Origin: Chrysochromulina parva
Lineage: Eukaryota > Haptophyta > Prymnesiales > Chrysochromulinaceae
DNA length: 45,557 bases
Assembly (NCBI GenBank): GCA_002887195.1
Contig: PJAB01000082.1
Location: 1 to 45,557 of the forward strand
Direction of reading: 5' to 3'
This document shows positions 25,564-34,612 of the stretch, piece after piece (position 1 is the first letter of the stretch; each line of letters begins with the position of its first letter). The notes below the pieces were generated by a model. The model made no database searches and was not told where the DNA came from. It saw nothing but the letters and a program-made list of their open reading frames with translations. The position numbers and the translations under genes were made by a program.

Positions 25564-28500
25564 ATGAAGCAAACGAGCATGGCCACGGGCTACAACCGAG
25601 CCCAATTTCGCACTATCGAGGAGGATTACAAGTGCGAAAACCTCACCCTTGTGTGGGCCAAGCAAGGAGGCGAGTGGTGGCCCGCCCACCTCATCTCGCT
25701 AGGCTCGGAGGGAATGCACCTCGTGTCCTTCATTGGATGGGGACGGCGGCATGACGTGGAGGTGCCAGCGAACGACATACGGCAGGAGGAGCCGCAGCGG
25801 CAGCGCTCACGCCCAACACCACTCGACATCTCCGACGGTGGCACGCCCGAGCGTCACAAGCGGGCTAAGCACGCGCATACTCCGCATCGCACCTCGCGAA
25901 GCTCTCCAGGCCCGCCCGAGACGCCGGGAGGGTCGCCTCCGCCTCGCCTGAAGCTCAAAGTCGTCGTCCCGAGTGACGACTCCTTCGAATGCGCTGCGTG
26001 CGGCGGGCGTGGCACCGCATCGCAAATGCTCCGCTGCTCCTTGGGCTCTTGCGACTCGTGGGTACACAGGTGCTGCGCAGGACGAGACGAGGAGGCGCCG
26101 CCGCCGGTGAGCCACCCGCGTCGCTCGTATGCGTGCCCGCTGTGCGTGCCGCCGCCCACGGAAGCTGAGTCGGCGTCCGAGCCGCCGCCCTTGCCGCCGC
26201 CGCCCTCCCCGCCACCACTGCCGTCGACGCCGATGCTGTCGAAGGCTTTGGCGGCTCTCGGCGGCGGAGCCTCCTCGTCCTCTGCTGTGTCCTCGGCCTC
26301 CTCGGCGGCGAGAGCGGCGAGAGCGACCGTGGCGAAGGAGAAGCAGCTATTGGCCGATCTGTGCGCGGACCGTTTGATGGAGAGCGACGTGAGGAAGCAC
26401 CTTCGGCGGTTCGGTCTGCCAACGGGCTGGGAAGAGGGCAAGAGGCAGGGGGGCTTGCGAGCCTGCGACCTTGCCGCGACGCTGCGCCAGCGCCTCGCAG
26501 GGCATCTGCGATCCCTCATCGCCACAGCCGAGCAGGAGGCGGAGAAGGCGGCAGCGGAGGAGGCGGCGGAGGAGGAGGCGGCGGAGGTGGCGGTTGCGGC
26601 GGGGGCGGCGGCGGCGGCGGCGGTGGAGGCGGCGGCGAGGGCGGTAGAGGAGGCGGCGAGGGAGGCAGAGGCGACGAGCGTTGTGGTGAGCATTGAGGTG
26701 GGATCGGAGGCGCATGAGTCTACGTCAGTGACGATGGAGATCGAGACACCGGTGACACCGGCAGCGGCCAAGTACCGCTGCGCATCGCCCGACCACCCCG
26801 ATACCTCGTGGACCGAGATAATGCCCGAGATCGGAGCTCCGGCGACTCCAAACGTGCTAATGCCCGAGATCGGAGCTCCGGCGACTCCAAACGAGATCAT
26901 GCCCGAGATCGGAGCTCCGGCGACTCCAAACGAGATCATGCCCGAGATCGGAGCTCCGGCGACTCCAAACGAGATAATGCCCGAGATCGGAGCTCCGGCG
27001 ACTCCAAACAGGACGCCGCAGACGGCGGTAAAGGCGGTAAAGGCGGACGAGGCGGCGGCGGCGTCGGAGGCGTCAAAAGCGCCCGAGGCTACGTCGAATG
27101 CGCAAGCGGCTTCGTCAAATGCGCCCGAGGCTACGTCGACCGCGGCTACGTCAAATGCGCCCGAGGCTTCGTCAAATGCGCCCGCGGCTTCGTCAAATGC
27201 GCCCGCGGCTTCGTCAAATGCGCACGAGGCTTCGTCAAATGCGCACGCGGCTACGTCGACTGCGGCTACGTCGGCGCCGTGTGCAGGGTGCCTCGAGGGT
27301 TGCGACGCGTGCGGCATCATGTGCCCGGTGTGCGCCGAGGAGCTTGAGGCTACAGCGGCGGCGACAGCCCGTTGCCAGCTATGCGGGGTGCGAATGCACG
27401 CCCGATGCGCGAGCCTGCGCCTGAGCTCGCAATCTGGCTTGAGCTCGCAACCTCCGCCGACGCGCCGCCTGAGCTGCGCCGAGTGCGACGCCCTCTCTGA
27501 TGCCGTCTCGATCGCCTTTGCCCGAGCGTATGGTTGGGCCGCGCCCGAGATAGCGCGCTCGACCGAGGCGCTCAACACAGCGGCTATGCAGGTGCGACCG
27601 GTGGCGAACGCTGCCATCATTGAACTAGCGTGCGCGTGCGCACGCCGGTTCCGAACGCGCGCCCTAGCAGGCCAAGGCCCTCGCTGCGCCCTCAACGTGG
27701 AGGCGAACGCGTACTTTGCCTCGTGGCGCACGGCCACGCGGCTGCGCCTTGCGGCGTTTGGGCCGTCGGCGGTGCCGCGGCTCGGACGCGGGCGGGTGGG
27801 CGGCGGCGGGTGCGGCGGCGACGGCACTGCCGACGAACACGTCGGGGGGGCGGCGCTCGGGGCGGCGCTCGGCGGCGGCGGCGGCGGTGCGGCCACAGAA
27901 GGTTGGTGCCGCTTCGTCCTCGAGGCGGGGGGAGCGGAACTCTTCTTCCTTGTGATGGGGCGGCTCGACGATACCCTGGCGCTGCGCTCGGCGGCGTGCG
28001 TGTGCGCCGAATGGTCGCATCTACTCGACCGCTCACGCTCGTGTGAGGCGGCGGCGGTGTGGCGACAGGCGGTGCTGACCGCGCCTCGTGGGCGCCTCAC
28101 ACTTGCGGCCGCACTTCGCTCCACACGACCCGGTGATCGTCTTCGCATCGCGGCCGGGGTGCACTCGGCGCCGCTGCTTGTGCCGCACCCGCTGCACATC
28201 AGCGCGGCGCCTGGCGCCATCGTCACCGGACCGATCACCCTCACGGATCCGAGATCAGCCGAGATTGGCCGAGATCGACCGAGATCAACCGAGATGGGCG
28301 CCTCGGGCAGCGCCGTCCCGAGCGCCGGCCCCGGCCGTCAAGGTTGCCTGTGTGGCCTTCGCGTCGAGCACTTTTACGAGACGGCCATCACCGTGCTGGG
28401 GGGCTGGTGGACTCTCGAGAACTTAGAGATCGTCTCGAGCCAGGCACCCAAGCGAGCATGCGTGGGCGTGCTGCTGCGAGCGGCGGCGCACGTGGACGTT

Positions 28501-28836
28501 GTGCACAGCGTCATCACGGGCGCCTCGTCCGTCATCACGCTCGGCTCACCGCACGCCTCGCTCGTGGCGCACGACTGCACCTTCGGCAACACGCGGGCCG
28601 CGATCGCCTCCGAACGCGGTGGCAAGCTTGACGTGCGCCGCTGCTCGTTCAGCCTCGAGCTGCCGAGCGATGTGGGCTTTCGGCTCGCCGCCGACACACG
28701 CGGTTTTGTGGGCATGGGGCTGCTCGTCTCCCCCACCACCAGCGGCGGCAGCCTGTGGGGGCGAGTGCTGCCGCCGAAAGCGGTCTGCGTCGAGGCCGAG
28801 GAGGCCGACGAGGGCGCGGCCGCGGGCGCGAGCTGA
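25564..28836 (+). CDS. PWWP-like / double PHD / F-box-like / beta-helix protein
   Basis: Probable chromatin reader linked to a ubiquitin-ligase-type C terminus. 1090 residues, one exon, start MKQTSMATG at 25564. Residues about 27-75 are PWWP-like (LTLVWAKQGGEWWPAHLI). A PHD finger at about 140-195 has CAACGG, MLRCSLGSCDSWVHRCC and YACPLC. A poly-Pro stretch and a long Ala/Glu helix follow. Repeats of 13 residues (EIMPEIGAPATPN, five copies) and about seven residues (SNAPEAS type, about nine copies) fill 418-570. A second Cys/His cluster at 572-620 (CDACGIMCPVC; CQLCGVRMHARCA) is RING/PHD-like. Residues about 780-835 resemble an F-box (LFFLVMGRLDDTLALRSAACVCAEWSHLL spans it), and 840-1050 form right-handed beta-helix-type repeats (ITVLGGWWTLENLEIVS; HVDVVHSVITGASS), as in FBXO11-like proteins. 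The domain combination is unusual. Confidence 0.75.
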   Translation: MKQTSMATGYNRAQFRTIEEDYKCENLTLVWAKQGGEWWPAHLISLGSEGMHLVSFIGWGRRHDVEVPANDIRQEEPQRQRSRPTPLDISDGGTPERHKRAKHAHTPHRTSRSSPGPPETPGGSPPPRLKLKVVVPSDDSFECAACGGRGTASQMLRCSLGSCDSWVHRCCAGRDEEAPPPVSHPRRSYACPLCVPPPTEAESASEPPPLPPPPSPPPLPSTPMLSKALAALGGGASSSSAVSSASSAARAARATVAKEKQLLADLCADRLMESDVRKHLRRFGLPTGWEEGKRQGGLRACDLAATLRQRLAGHLRSLIATAEQEAEKAAAEEAAEEEAAEVAVAAGAAAAAAVEAAARAVEEAAREAEATSVVVSIEVGSEAHESTSVTMEIETPVTPAAAKYRCASPDHPDTSWTEIMPEIGAPATPNVLMPEIGAPATPNEIMPEIGAPATPNEIMPEIGAPATPNEIMPEIGAPATPNRTPQTAVKAVKADEAAAASEASKAPEATSNAQAASSNAPEATSTAATSNAPEASSNAPAASSNAPAASSNAHEASSNAHAATSTAATSAPCAGCLEGCDACGIMCPVCAEELEATAAATARCQLCGVRMHARCASLRLSSQSGLSSQPPPTRRLSCAECDALSDAVSIAFARAYGWAAPEIARSTEALNTAAMQVRPVANAAIIELACACARRFRTRALAGQGPRCALNVEANAYFASWRTATRLRLAAFGPSAVPRLGRGRVGGGGCGGDGTADEHVGGAALGAALGGGGGGAATEGWCRFVLEAGGAELFFLVMGRLDDTLALRSAACVCAEWSHLLDRSRSCEAAAVWRQAVLTAPRGRLTLAAALRSTRPGDRLRIAAGVHSAPLLVPHPLHISAAPGAIVTGPITLTDPRSAEIGRDRPRSTEMGASGSAVPSAGPGRQGCLCGLRVEHFYETAITVLGGWWTLENLEIVSSQAPKRACVGVLLRAAAHVDVVHSVITGASSVITLGSPHASLVAHDCTFGNTRAAIASERGGKLDVRRCSFSLELPSDVGFRLAADTRGFVGMGLLVSPTTSGGSLWGRVLPPKAVCVEAEEADEGAAAGAS
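26815..27009 (+). repeat. Five in-frame 39-bp repeats
   Basis: Five copies of a 39-bp unit encode EIMPEIGAPATPN; copy 2 has VLMPE. The near-identical DNA indicates recent expansion. The stretch 27083-27275 continues with about nine 21-bp units (gcttcgtcaaatgcgcccg type). Confidence 0.9.
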
Positions 28837-30031
28837 GGCCTGAGCAGTGTCTTGGCTTGGTGAGCGCTCTATAAACTGTCATCACTGTACGTCGACCGCA
28901 TTTCGAACCGCATTCCGCGTTTGCACTCTCTGGACCCGCGCGCCCGCGCTCCAGTTTGTCGTCCATACGCGAGCGGACGCTGCGGCACGTAGTATAATTA
29001 TATAATATAGCGCAGACACTTACCGTTAATTTAAACCGCCGGTTTGCGGTTAGGTAGTCGGCGTATACGCGCAACTCGTCACTTCGGCGAATCGGCATTC
29101 CGGTTCGGGCGAATTGCGGCAGGGCCGGCGAGGCCGCGGCCGGGCCGGCGGGCGGCGCCGCCGGCCTCGGCGGGCGGCGCCGGCCTTCGTTGTTCGCTCG
29201 TCCTCGGTCGCGACTCGCGTAAGGCGTATTAACTTTTATTTAAAAAAAGCCTTAAGTACCGGGTAGTGAAAAGTCTGAAGAGGGGACTTCCAAACGAAAC
29301 CGCAAACGCCAACGCAAGCAACCACGATGCGCGCGCGCGTTGCGCCGCCTGTGTCCTGTGCCGTACGCCCGCCGCCACATGGTCGCCACTGCCTGACCCG
29401 ACCACCCACACATTGCGCCCCGCCCCCGGGGAGGTCTGTCCGGCGTCCCCCTAACCCGAACGGTACGGCTTTTTCACACCCACCCCTGCAACAACATGCG
29501 CCGGTCTGTTTCCAAGCCCCACCTAGCCCAACCGGTCTGCTCCGATCCACCCGAACCACTTTGGTACCGAACGACGGCGGCGGCGGCGGCAGAAAGCGAA
29601 AGGCCCCGGCTCTGCGTGTCGAACGGGCATGGTAACGGCGGCGGCGGCCATGGCCGCCTCTGCGCTCTCTAACACTCGAACTACAAGCGTCTGGCTTGGA
29701 CATGGGTACGGGGACAGTGCAGCGGCGACAGACACTGCGCGCGCATCAGCCCTGGCCTCCGGCCTCGACGGCTGCACTCATCGTTGCTTCGTCGTTGCCT
29801 CGTTGTTGCCCTTCTTGACCTTCCACGCGAGAGAACTTCCGCGCACACACGAAATCTGTATTGCCCTTCTTGACGACATCTGTATTGCACGCCACGTCCA
29901 CACATTCACACGTCCACGTTCACACTTCCACGCTGCACTTGCACGCCACGCTGTGCTTCGACGCCACGGCGCCATGCCAGACGACGAGCTGCCCTCCGAG
30001 ATCGATGGCTTAAACCTCCGAGATCGATGGC
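28837..30031. other. Long convergent intergenic region
   Basis: No gene supported in about 1.2 kb between the converging PHD protein and the multi-TM gene. It contains an AT-rich island (28990-29035, ataattatataatata) and a GC-palindromic stretch (29120-29185, rich in ggccggcg/cgccggcc). Open frames on both strands lack recognisable content. Confidence 0.5.
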
Positions 30032-31472
30032 TCAAAGTGCCATCGCGTCCTCCTCTACCGCGGCCTTCGAGACCTCGGCGTCGACCGATTTGGAAGAGAG
30101 GACCTCTGAGGTGCGCCCCTCTGGGATCGCCGGAGCCACCGCATAGAACATCTGCGCCGCGAAGGCCACGGCCAGCCACGAGCCGAAGTAGCCGTTGCCA
30201 GTCACGTGGAAGGGCGACGAGCCGGGGAAGGTGGTCCAGAAGGCCTCGACCACCCAGCTGACCAGCATGACCAGCTTGATGAGGGTGCCGAGCATCGCGA
30301 TCTTGCCGGCGAACAGAGTTGGCCTGAAGACGAAGATCGTAGCGACGAGGATCGTGGCGACGGACAGCCAGAAGGCGAACACCATCGCGGGCGTGTTGTA
30401 CAAGACGATGGCTTCCTGCAGCTCTCGGCCCAGAGCCATCTCATCCTGTGGCGGCTCCACCTCCTCGAACTGCTGCAGCATGCGGCTGGCACTGGGTTGC
30501 GGATTGGTGATGTTGGGCAGCGAGGGCGACGGTGGCGGCGGCGAGGGCGACGGTGGTGGCGGCGACGGCGGCGGCGGCGGCGTCAGCGAGGGCGGCGGCG
30601 GCGGCGTCAGCGAGGGCGGCGGCGGCGGCGTCAGCGAGGGCGGCGGCGGCGGCGTCAGCGAGGGCGGCGAGGCCACCGGCTGGGGCGGCGGCGAGGATGG
30701 CGGCGAGAGCAGCGAGGGGGGGGGAGCACGCGTCATGTTCGTCATGTTCGTCATGTTCCAATTCGAGGGGGGCATCGGTGGGGGATTGATGCGCCACAGG
30801 GGGCGGGGGGGGCCTGAGGGCATTTGAGTGGTGTCGAAGACGATATACGGGAACGCTTGGACTGCGGGCACCGGGGCCGAGGCGCGCGGGGTCACGTGAG
30901 CGTCAACACGGCGCGGGGCGGCGCTGGCAGGGGGCCGCGAGTTCGAGCCTCGGGGCGTTCGTACGGAGGACCATGATCGAGGAGATGATGATGCCCCACG
31001 CGGGCGAAACGCCCTTTTTCGCAATGTCCTCGCCGTTCTTGATGGCATCCACGCCGATGTTGCCCAGAGCAGCGCACACGCCCGCCCAGCACGCAAAGTA
31101 TCCGTTGTTCGTCTGATCGAACCCATGCTCCGGCTGGTTCGTCATGATCAACGCGCCAATGGTTGCGTTCAAGAAAAGGACGAAGCTCAGGAGAGATTCG
31201 ACGGTGATCGGCGCGTACAACAAGGGGACCTTGGCCACGAGGACCTTCGACAGCAAGTCGGGCTTGTACTTGAGCGCTACCAGACCAACGGCGCACAGGA
31301 CGATTTCCATAATGGACCAGACGAAGGCGTAAGCATTGTTCCAGCCGACGCAGTATTGCATGCCACCGGAGACGGCGCACGTGTCCACTGGGTCATTAGT
31401 GAGGAACAGCGATGCAATCAAGACCACCGTCGAGGTGACCAGCAAGAAGCCGGTGGATGTGGAGTTCAGCAT
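30032..31472 (-). CDS. Multi-pass membrane protein with Pro-rich loop and two related TM halves
   Basis: Family not recognised by name. Start ATG at 31472 (MLNSTSTGFLLVTSTVV). An intron 30862-30964 (donor CTCC|GTACG, acceptor CCCGCAG|TCCAAG) joins SSIMVL to LQAFPYIVF, making a plausible TM helix; exons 31472-30965 and 30861-30032 give 445 residues. The N half has about five TM helices, with TNNGYFACWAGVCAALGN. A Pro-rich loop holds four copies of PPPPPSLT and SPPPPSPS blocks, like hydroxyproline-rich glycoproteins, plus three NMT N-glycosylation sequons. The C half has three TM helices ending with TGNGYFGSWLAVAFAAQMF, clearly similar to the N-half motif. Without the intron it would be two genes; the join is preferred because both frames fit. 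Confidence 0.65.
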
Positions 31473-32175
31473 GGCTGATTCGAGGATTGACTGGCGATTC
31501 CAATGGAGTTTCTGGATGGACCTGCCCTCGAGCCGGTCGAGGGAGGGCGCGCCTTTTCCTTGAATCTGGAGAATCTTGACTGAACCATTGCGGATTCGTC
31601 GAATCTATCTATAATTTCACTTAAAATTGAGCGATCTAAACACGTGAACTTGACCTTCAGCGCACAGTAATTTACAATGGCCCTGAGCCTGACCCCCAAT
31701 ACATACCAGCCGACCCCCTCCCTATTAGAGTACAAAGAGAGTCACACACGCTGTCACGCTCCCTCTCGAGTCTCTCTACACAAGCAAGGCTAATACAAGG
31801 CGTCGTATGTGAGAACCCGACATCCCCACGGATGACCTCCATGCACCAGGCGGAGAATCCCTCAAACTCGCCCATGCTCCTCACCTTCGAGCAGAAGACG
31901 CTCTCCCATGTCGTCAACCCCGGTGAGGGGCCCTTGCTACATGAATCTCACATGTACGGCTCTACAGCGGGTGATACACAGCTGCGCTGCGCGTGGGGTG
32001 GGGTGGGGCGTGGGTCGGTGGGTGCATTCACAGGCAGCAGGCTCGAAAATCTGGCGGAGAGATGGAGCCGCCCTCGCCGAGCACGGGCAAGCTGGCGCCT
32101 GTGAAGAGCGCCTGTGAAGAGCGCCTGTGAAGAGCTCCTGTGAAGTGCACCCACGCGCGCGTTTCGAGCGCGTGC
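31473..32175. other. Intergenic, with 13-bp satellite near the permease 3' end
   Basis: No gene supported. Positions 32095-32133 hold three copies of gcgcctgtgaaga and a fourth, varied copy to 32146, about 30 bp from the permease stop (3' UTR). Confidence 0.6.
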
Positions 32176-34416
32176 TTACGCTGAGGAACTAGTCTCAGCT
32201 CCCGCTTTCGTGCTCGAGCTGCCATCCGAGGTGTAGCCGAGGTCTGCGAGCTGCTTCTTCTCATAGGGCTGCATGTACTGGTCCGCCACAAACTTCTGCA
32301 TCACTTTGGGCATGCATTTCCAGACCGTCGGCATCCAGAGCGTGATGCGCAGCGAGAAGACCATCATGAAGATCCACGTAGAGAGGCCGGCGAGGATGCC
32401 GATCTCGATTCTGTACGTGACCGGCTGCACCAGGATGGTGAGCATCGCTGGGATCGACTGCATGTAGTCCATCCAGTCAACATCCTTGACGCCCTCGATC
32501 ATGAAGACGCCCACGAGGATGAGCGCCGGGCCAGTCGCGACTGTGGGGATGGACGCGAAAAAGGGGGCGAGGAAGATGGAGAGGAAGTTGAAGAAGGCGA
32601 TGGTAAGCGCCGTCAGCCCGGTGCGCCCGCCCTCGTAGACGCCGGTCATCGACTCGCCGTACGTCGTGAGAGACGACGTGCCGAGGAGGCCACCGACCAT
32701 CGTGCCGATGCCGTCGGCCATGAAGGCTCCGTAGCAGCCTGGGAAGTTGTCGCCCTTCTCGTTCATCAGGCCGCAGAGGTCCGCGGCCGAGTAGAGGAAC
32801 GCCATCGTGCCGATAAAGTCAATGTACAGGAGCACCAGGAGCGGCGCGCCAAAGTTGTTGAAGGTGAGATCATTGTAGGCCCACGCCACGAAGGTGCCGC
32901 CCGGGATGTCGCCGGCCCAGCACTTGGAGCCTGCGTCGCCGCAGCCGAACGCGCCAAACCAGGGCGTCACGGGGCCCTCCTTGGCCATCGCTCCCTTCGG
33001 AGGCGAGAAGAACTCGATGGGAGACGTGAAGGTCTTGGGGATGCGGCCGGCGCCGCCCAAGCAGCCCTCACCGAAGCCGTCGATCTTGGTGTACGGCGTG
33101 AGGGGGGGAGACCCCCCAAACTCCGGGGACGAGAACGTCGCGCCCATGGCGTTGGTGATCGTCCTGTCAGGATCGACGTAGCTCATGCCCGACCAGCACG
33201 TCGTCGAAGTCATGACCACGCCGAAGCAGGCCGGGTTGAAGCCTCCGTGCATGAGATGGCACGTCTCGGTGCAGCCGCTTGCCACGCTCCCGAGCCCGTT
33301 GCGCCCGTCGCCGTTGCCCTTGAAGCTGAGCGAGCCCATGTGCGTGTGGACGGTGCCGTCGGGGGCGGTGATCGTCCAGTTTCCAAAGGAGTTCATCACG
33401 ACGGACGAGCCAACCCAGGTCGACGTGTAGTAGTCGTCACCGGTGCCCACGCCGGCGACTCCTTTGATGAGCTTCGTGCCGGACTTGCCCACGACGTCGA
33501 AGGCGTTCATGCACGTCGGCTTGGGCATCCCTGGCTCGGTTAGGCCGGTGCCGGAGCCGGGCATGGGGTAGAAGTCTTTGTTGAGCGTCTTGGGGTACTG
33601 CACCTCGCCAAGGCAGCACACCTGCTGGTACGTGAAGGAGGGCGTCTCGACCGCAGCGAGGATCCAGCACGTGAATGTCGAGAGGAGGATGCCGATCATG
33701 ATGGCGCCCTTCACCTTGAGCATGACGAGGGTGGACATGACGAGGAAGAAGAAGAGACCGATCCATGTGACGCCCGCGTGCTCGCCGTTGAGCGGCGCGA
33801 GGTCCACGAGGACCGCCGGGTTATCGCGCGAGAAGATGATGCCATTGCCGGCCTGAAGGCCGATGTGCGCGAGGAAGAGGCCGATGCCAGCCATCGACGC
33901 CTTCATCAACCATTTGGGGAAGATCTTGAAGATCTGGCGGCGCATGTCAGTGAGCGAGATGACGAGGAAGATGAGGCCCTCGATGAACACGGCGAACATC
34001 ACCGGCTTGACGGGTACACTCGTGCCCTTGAAACCGACGACGGTGTACGCAAAGTAGGCGTTCGTGCCCATGCCCGGAAAGACGCCAAAGGGCAGGTTGG
34101 CCCAGAACGCCATGATGAGCGTGGCGATGCACGAGGACATGGCCGTCGCGAACACCAGCCCATCAAAGTTGAGGCCGGTCACGCTGAGGATGTTCGGGTT
34201 CACCGCCATGATGTAGCAGCTCGTCAAATATGTCGTGATGCCCGCACGGATCTCGGTGGTCAAGTTAGAGCCGCGTTCGGTCACCTTGAAGTACTTGTCC
34301 CAATAGGTGCCCATGAACTTGTTGTCCAGAGGGTTGTTCTTGCGGCCCGCGTGGCCCCTGGCGTCCGCCTTGCCGAAAGAAGCGCCGTCAGTCACGACCT
34401 TGACCGCCGCCGCCAT
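32176..34416 (-). CDS. AzgA-type purine permease (NCS2 group) with large Cys-rich loop
   Basis: Proton-coupled uptake of adenine, guanine or hypoxanthine across the plasma membrane is the known role of AzgA proteins. Start ATG at 34416 (MAAAVKVVTDG); 746 residues against about 430-580 in the family. The N-terminal hallmark is FKVTERGSNLTTEIRAGITT and YIMAVNPNIL; then PFGVFPGMGTNAYFAY, GTMVGGLLGTSSLTTYGES with TGVYEGGRTGLTAL, the family signature, and VDWMDYMQSIPAMLTILVQP near the end. Residues about 258-517 form an inserted hydrophilic loop with some ten Cys (CC at its start, C...C pairs throughout), Gly-rich and likely extracellular and disulfide-bonded. The gene is divergent from the guanine deaminase-APRT fusion, which supports purine-base transport. 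Confidence 0.92.
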   Translation of the reverse strand: MAAAVKVVTDGASFGKADARGHAGRKNNPLDNKFMGTYWDKYFKVTERGSNLTTEIRAGITTYLTSCYIMAVNPNILSVTGLNFDGLVFATAMSSCIATLIMAFWANLPFGVFPGMGTNAYFAYTVVGFKGTSVPVKPVMFAVFIEGLIFLVISLTDMRRQIFKIFPKWLMKASMAGIGLFLAHIGLQAGNGIIFSRDNPAVLVDLAPLNGEHAGVTWIGLFFFLVMSTLVMLKVKGAIMIGILLSTFTCWILAAVETPSFTYQQVCCLGEVQYPKTLNKDFYPMPGSGTGLTEPGMPKPTCMNAFDVVGKSGTKLIKGVAGVGTGDDYYTSTWVGSSVVMNSFGNWTITAPDGTVHTHMGSLSFKGNGDGRNGLGSVASGCTETCHLMHGGFNPACFGVVMTSTTCWSGMSYVDPDRTITNAMGATFSSPEFGGSPPLTPYTKIDGFGEGCLGGAGRIPKTFTSPIEFFSPPKGAMAKEGPVTPWFGAFGCGDAGSKCWAGDIPGGTFVAWAYNDLTFNNFGAPLLVLLYIDFIGTMAFLYSAADLCGLMNEKGDNFPGCYGAFMADGIGTMVGGLLGTSSLTTYGESMTGVYEGGRTGLTALTIAFFNFLSIFLAPFFASIPTVATGPALILVGVFMIEGVKDVDWMDYMQSIPAMLTILVQPVTYRIEIGILAGLSTWIFMMVFSLRITLWMPTVWKCMPKVMQKFVADQYMQPYEKKQLADLGYTSDGSSSTKAGAETSSSA

Positions 34417-34612
34417 GGTGAGGAGGGGTACTGCGAGCAAAAGGAAGCACTTTTCGATTCGATCGCACGATAAACGCCGAGATTCCTTCTTGGACGGACC
34501 GCAAAGGATACCTGCGGACCTACGTGACCTCCTCTGCCATGGTGAGAATGGGGGGGTACGCTACGTGAAGAAAAGTCGCTACTTTCGTTGGTTTGCATAA
34601 AGCGCCGAGATC
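34417..34612. promoter_or_regulatory. Shared promoter of the purine permease and GDA-APRT genes
   Basis: 196 bp between divergent start codons. It contains two loosely similar halves: gccatggtgaggagggg (34412) and gccatggtgagaatggggg (34536), each followed about 60-70 bp later by gccgaga and a ggacggaccgcaa/ggaccgtccgcaa type motif (34494, 34627). One half overlaps each start. Coordinated expression is inferred. Confidence 0.5.

Noticed and set aside
29120..29185. Transposon terminal inverted repeat
   Set aside because: The GC palindromes are short and no transposase or target duplication is seen nearby.
29636..30261. Open frame on + ending inside the multi-TM gene
   Set aside because: Overlaps well-supported minus-strand coding sequence; composition biased.
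30935..30960. gagttcgagcctcgg, like a tRNA T-arm
   Set aside because: The stem pairs in only four of five positions, no anticodon or acceptor arms surround it, and it lies across the exon end and intron of the multi-TM gene.
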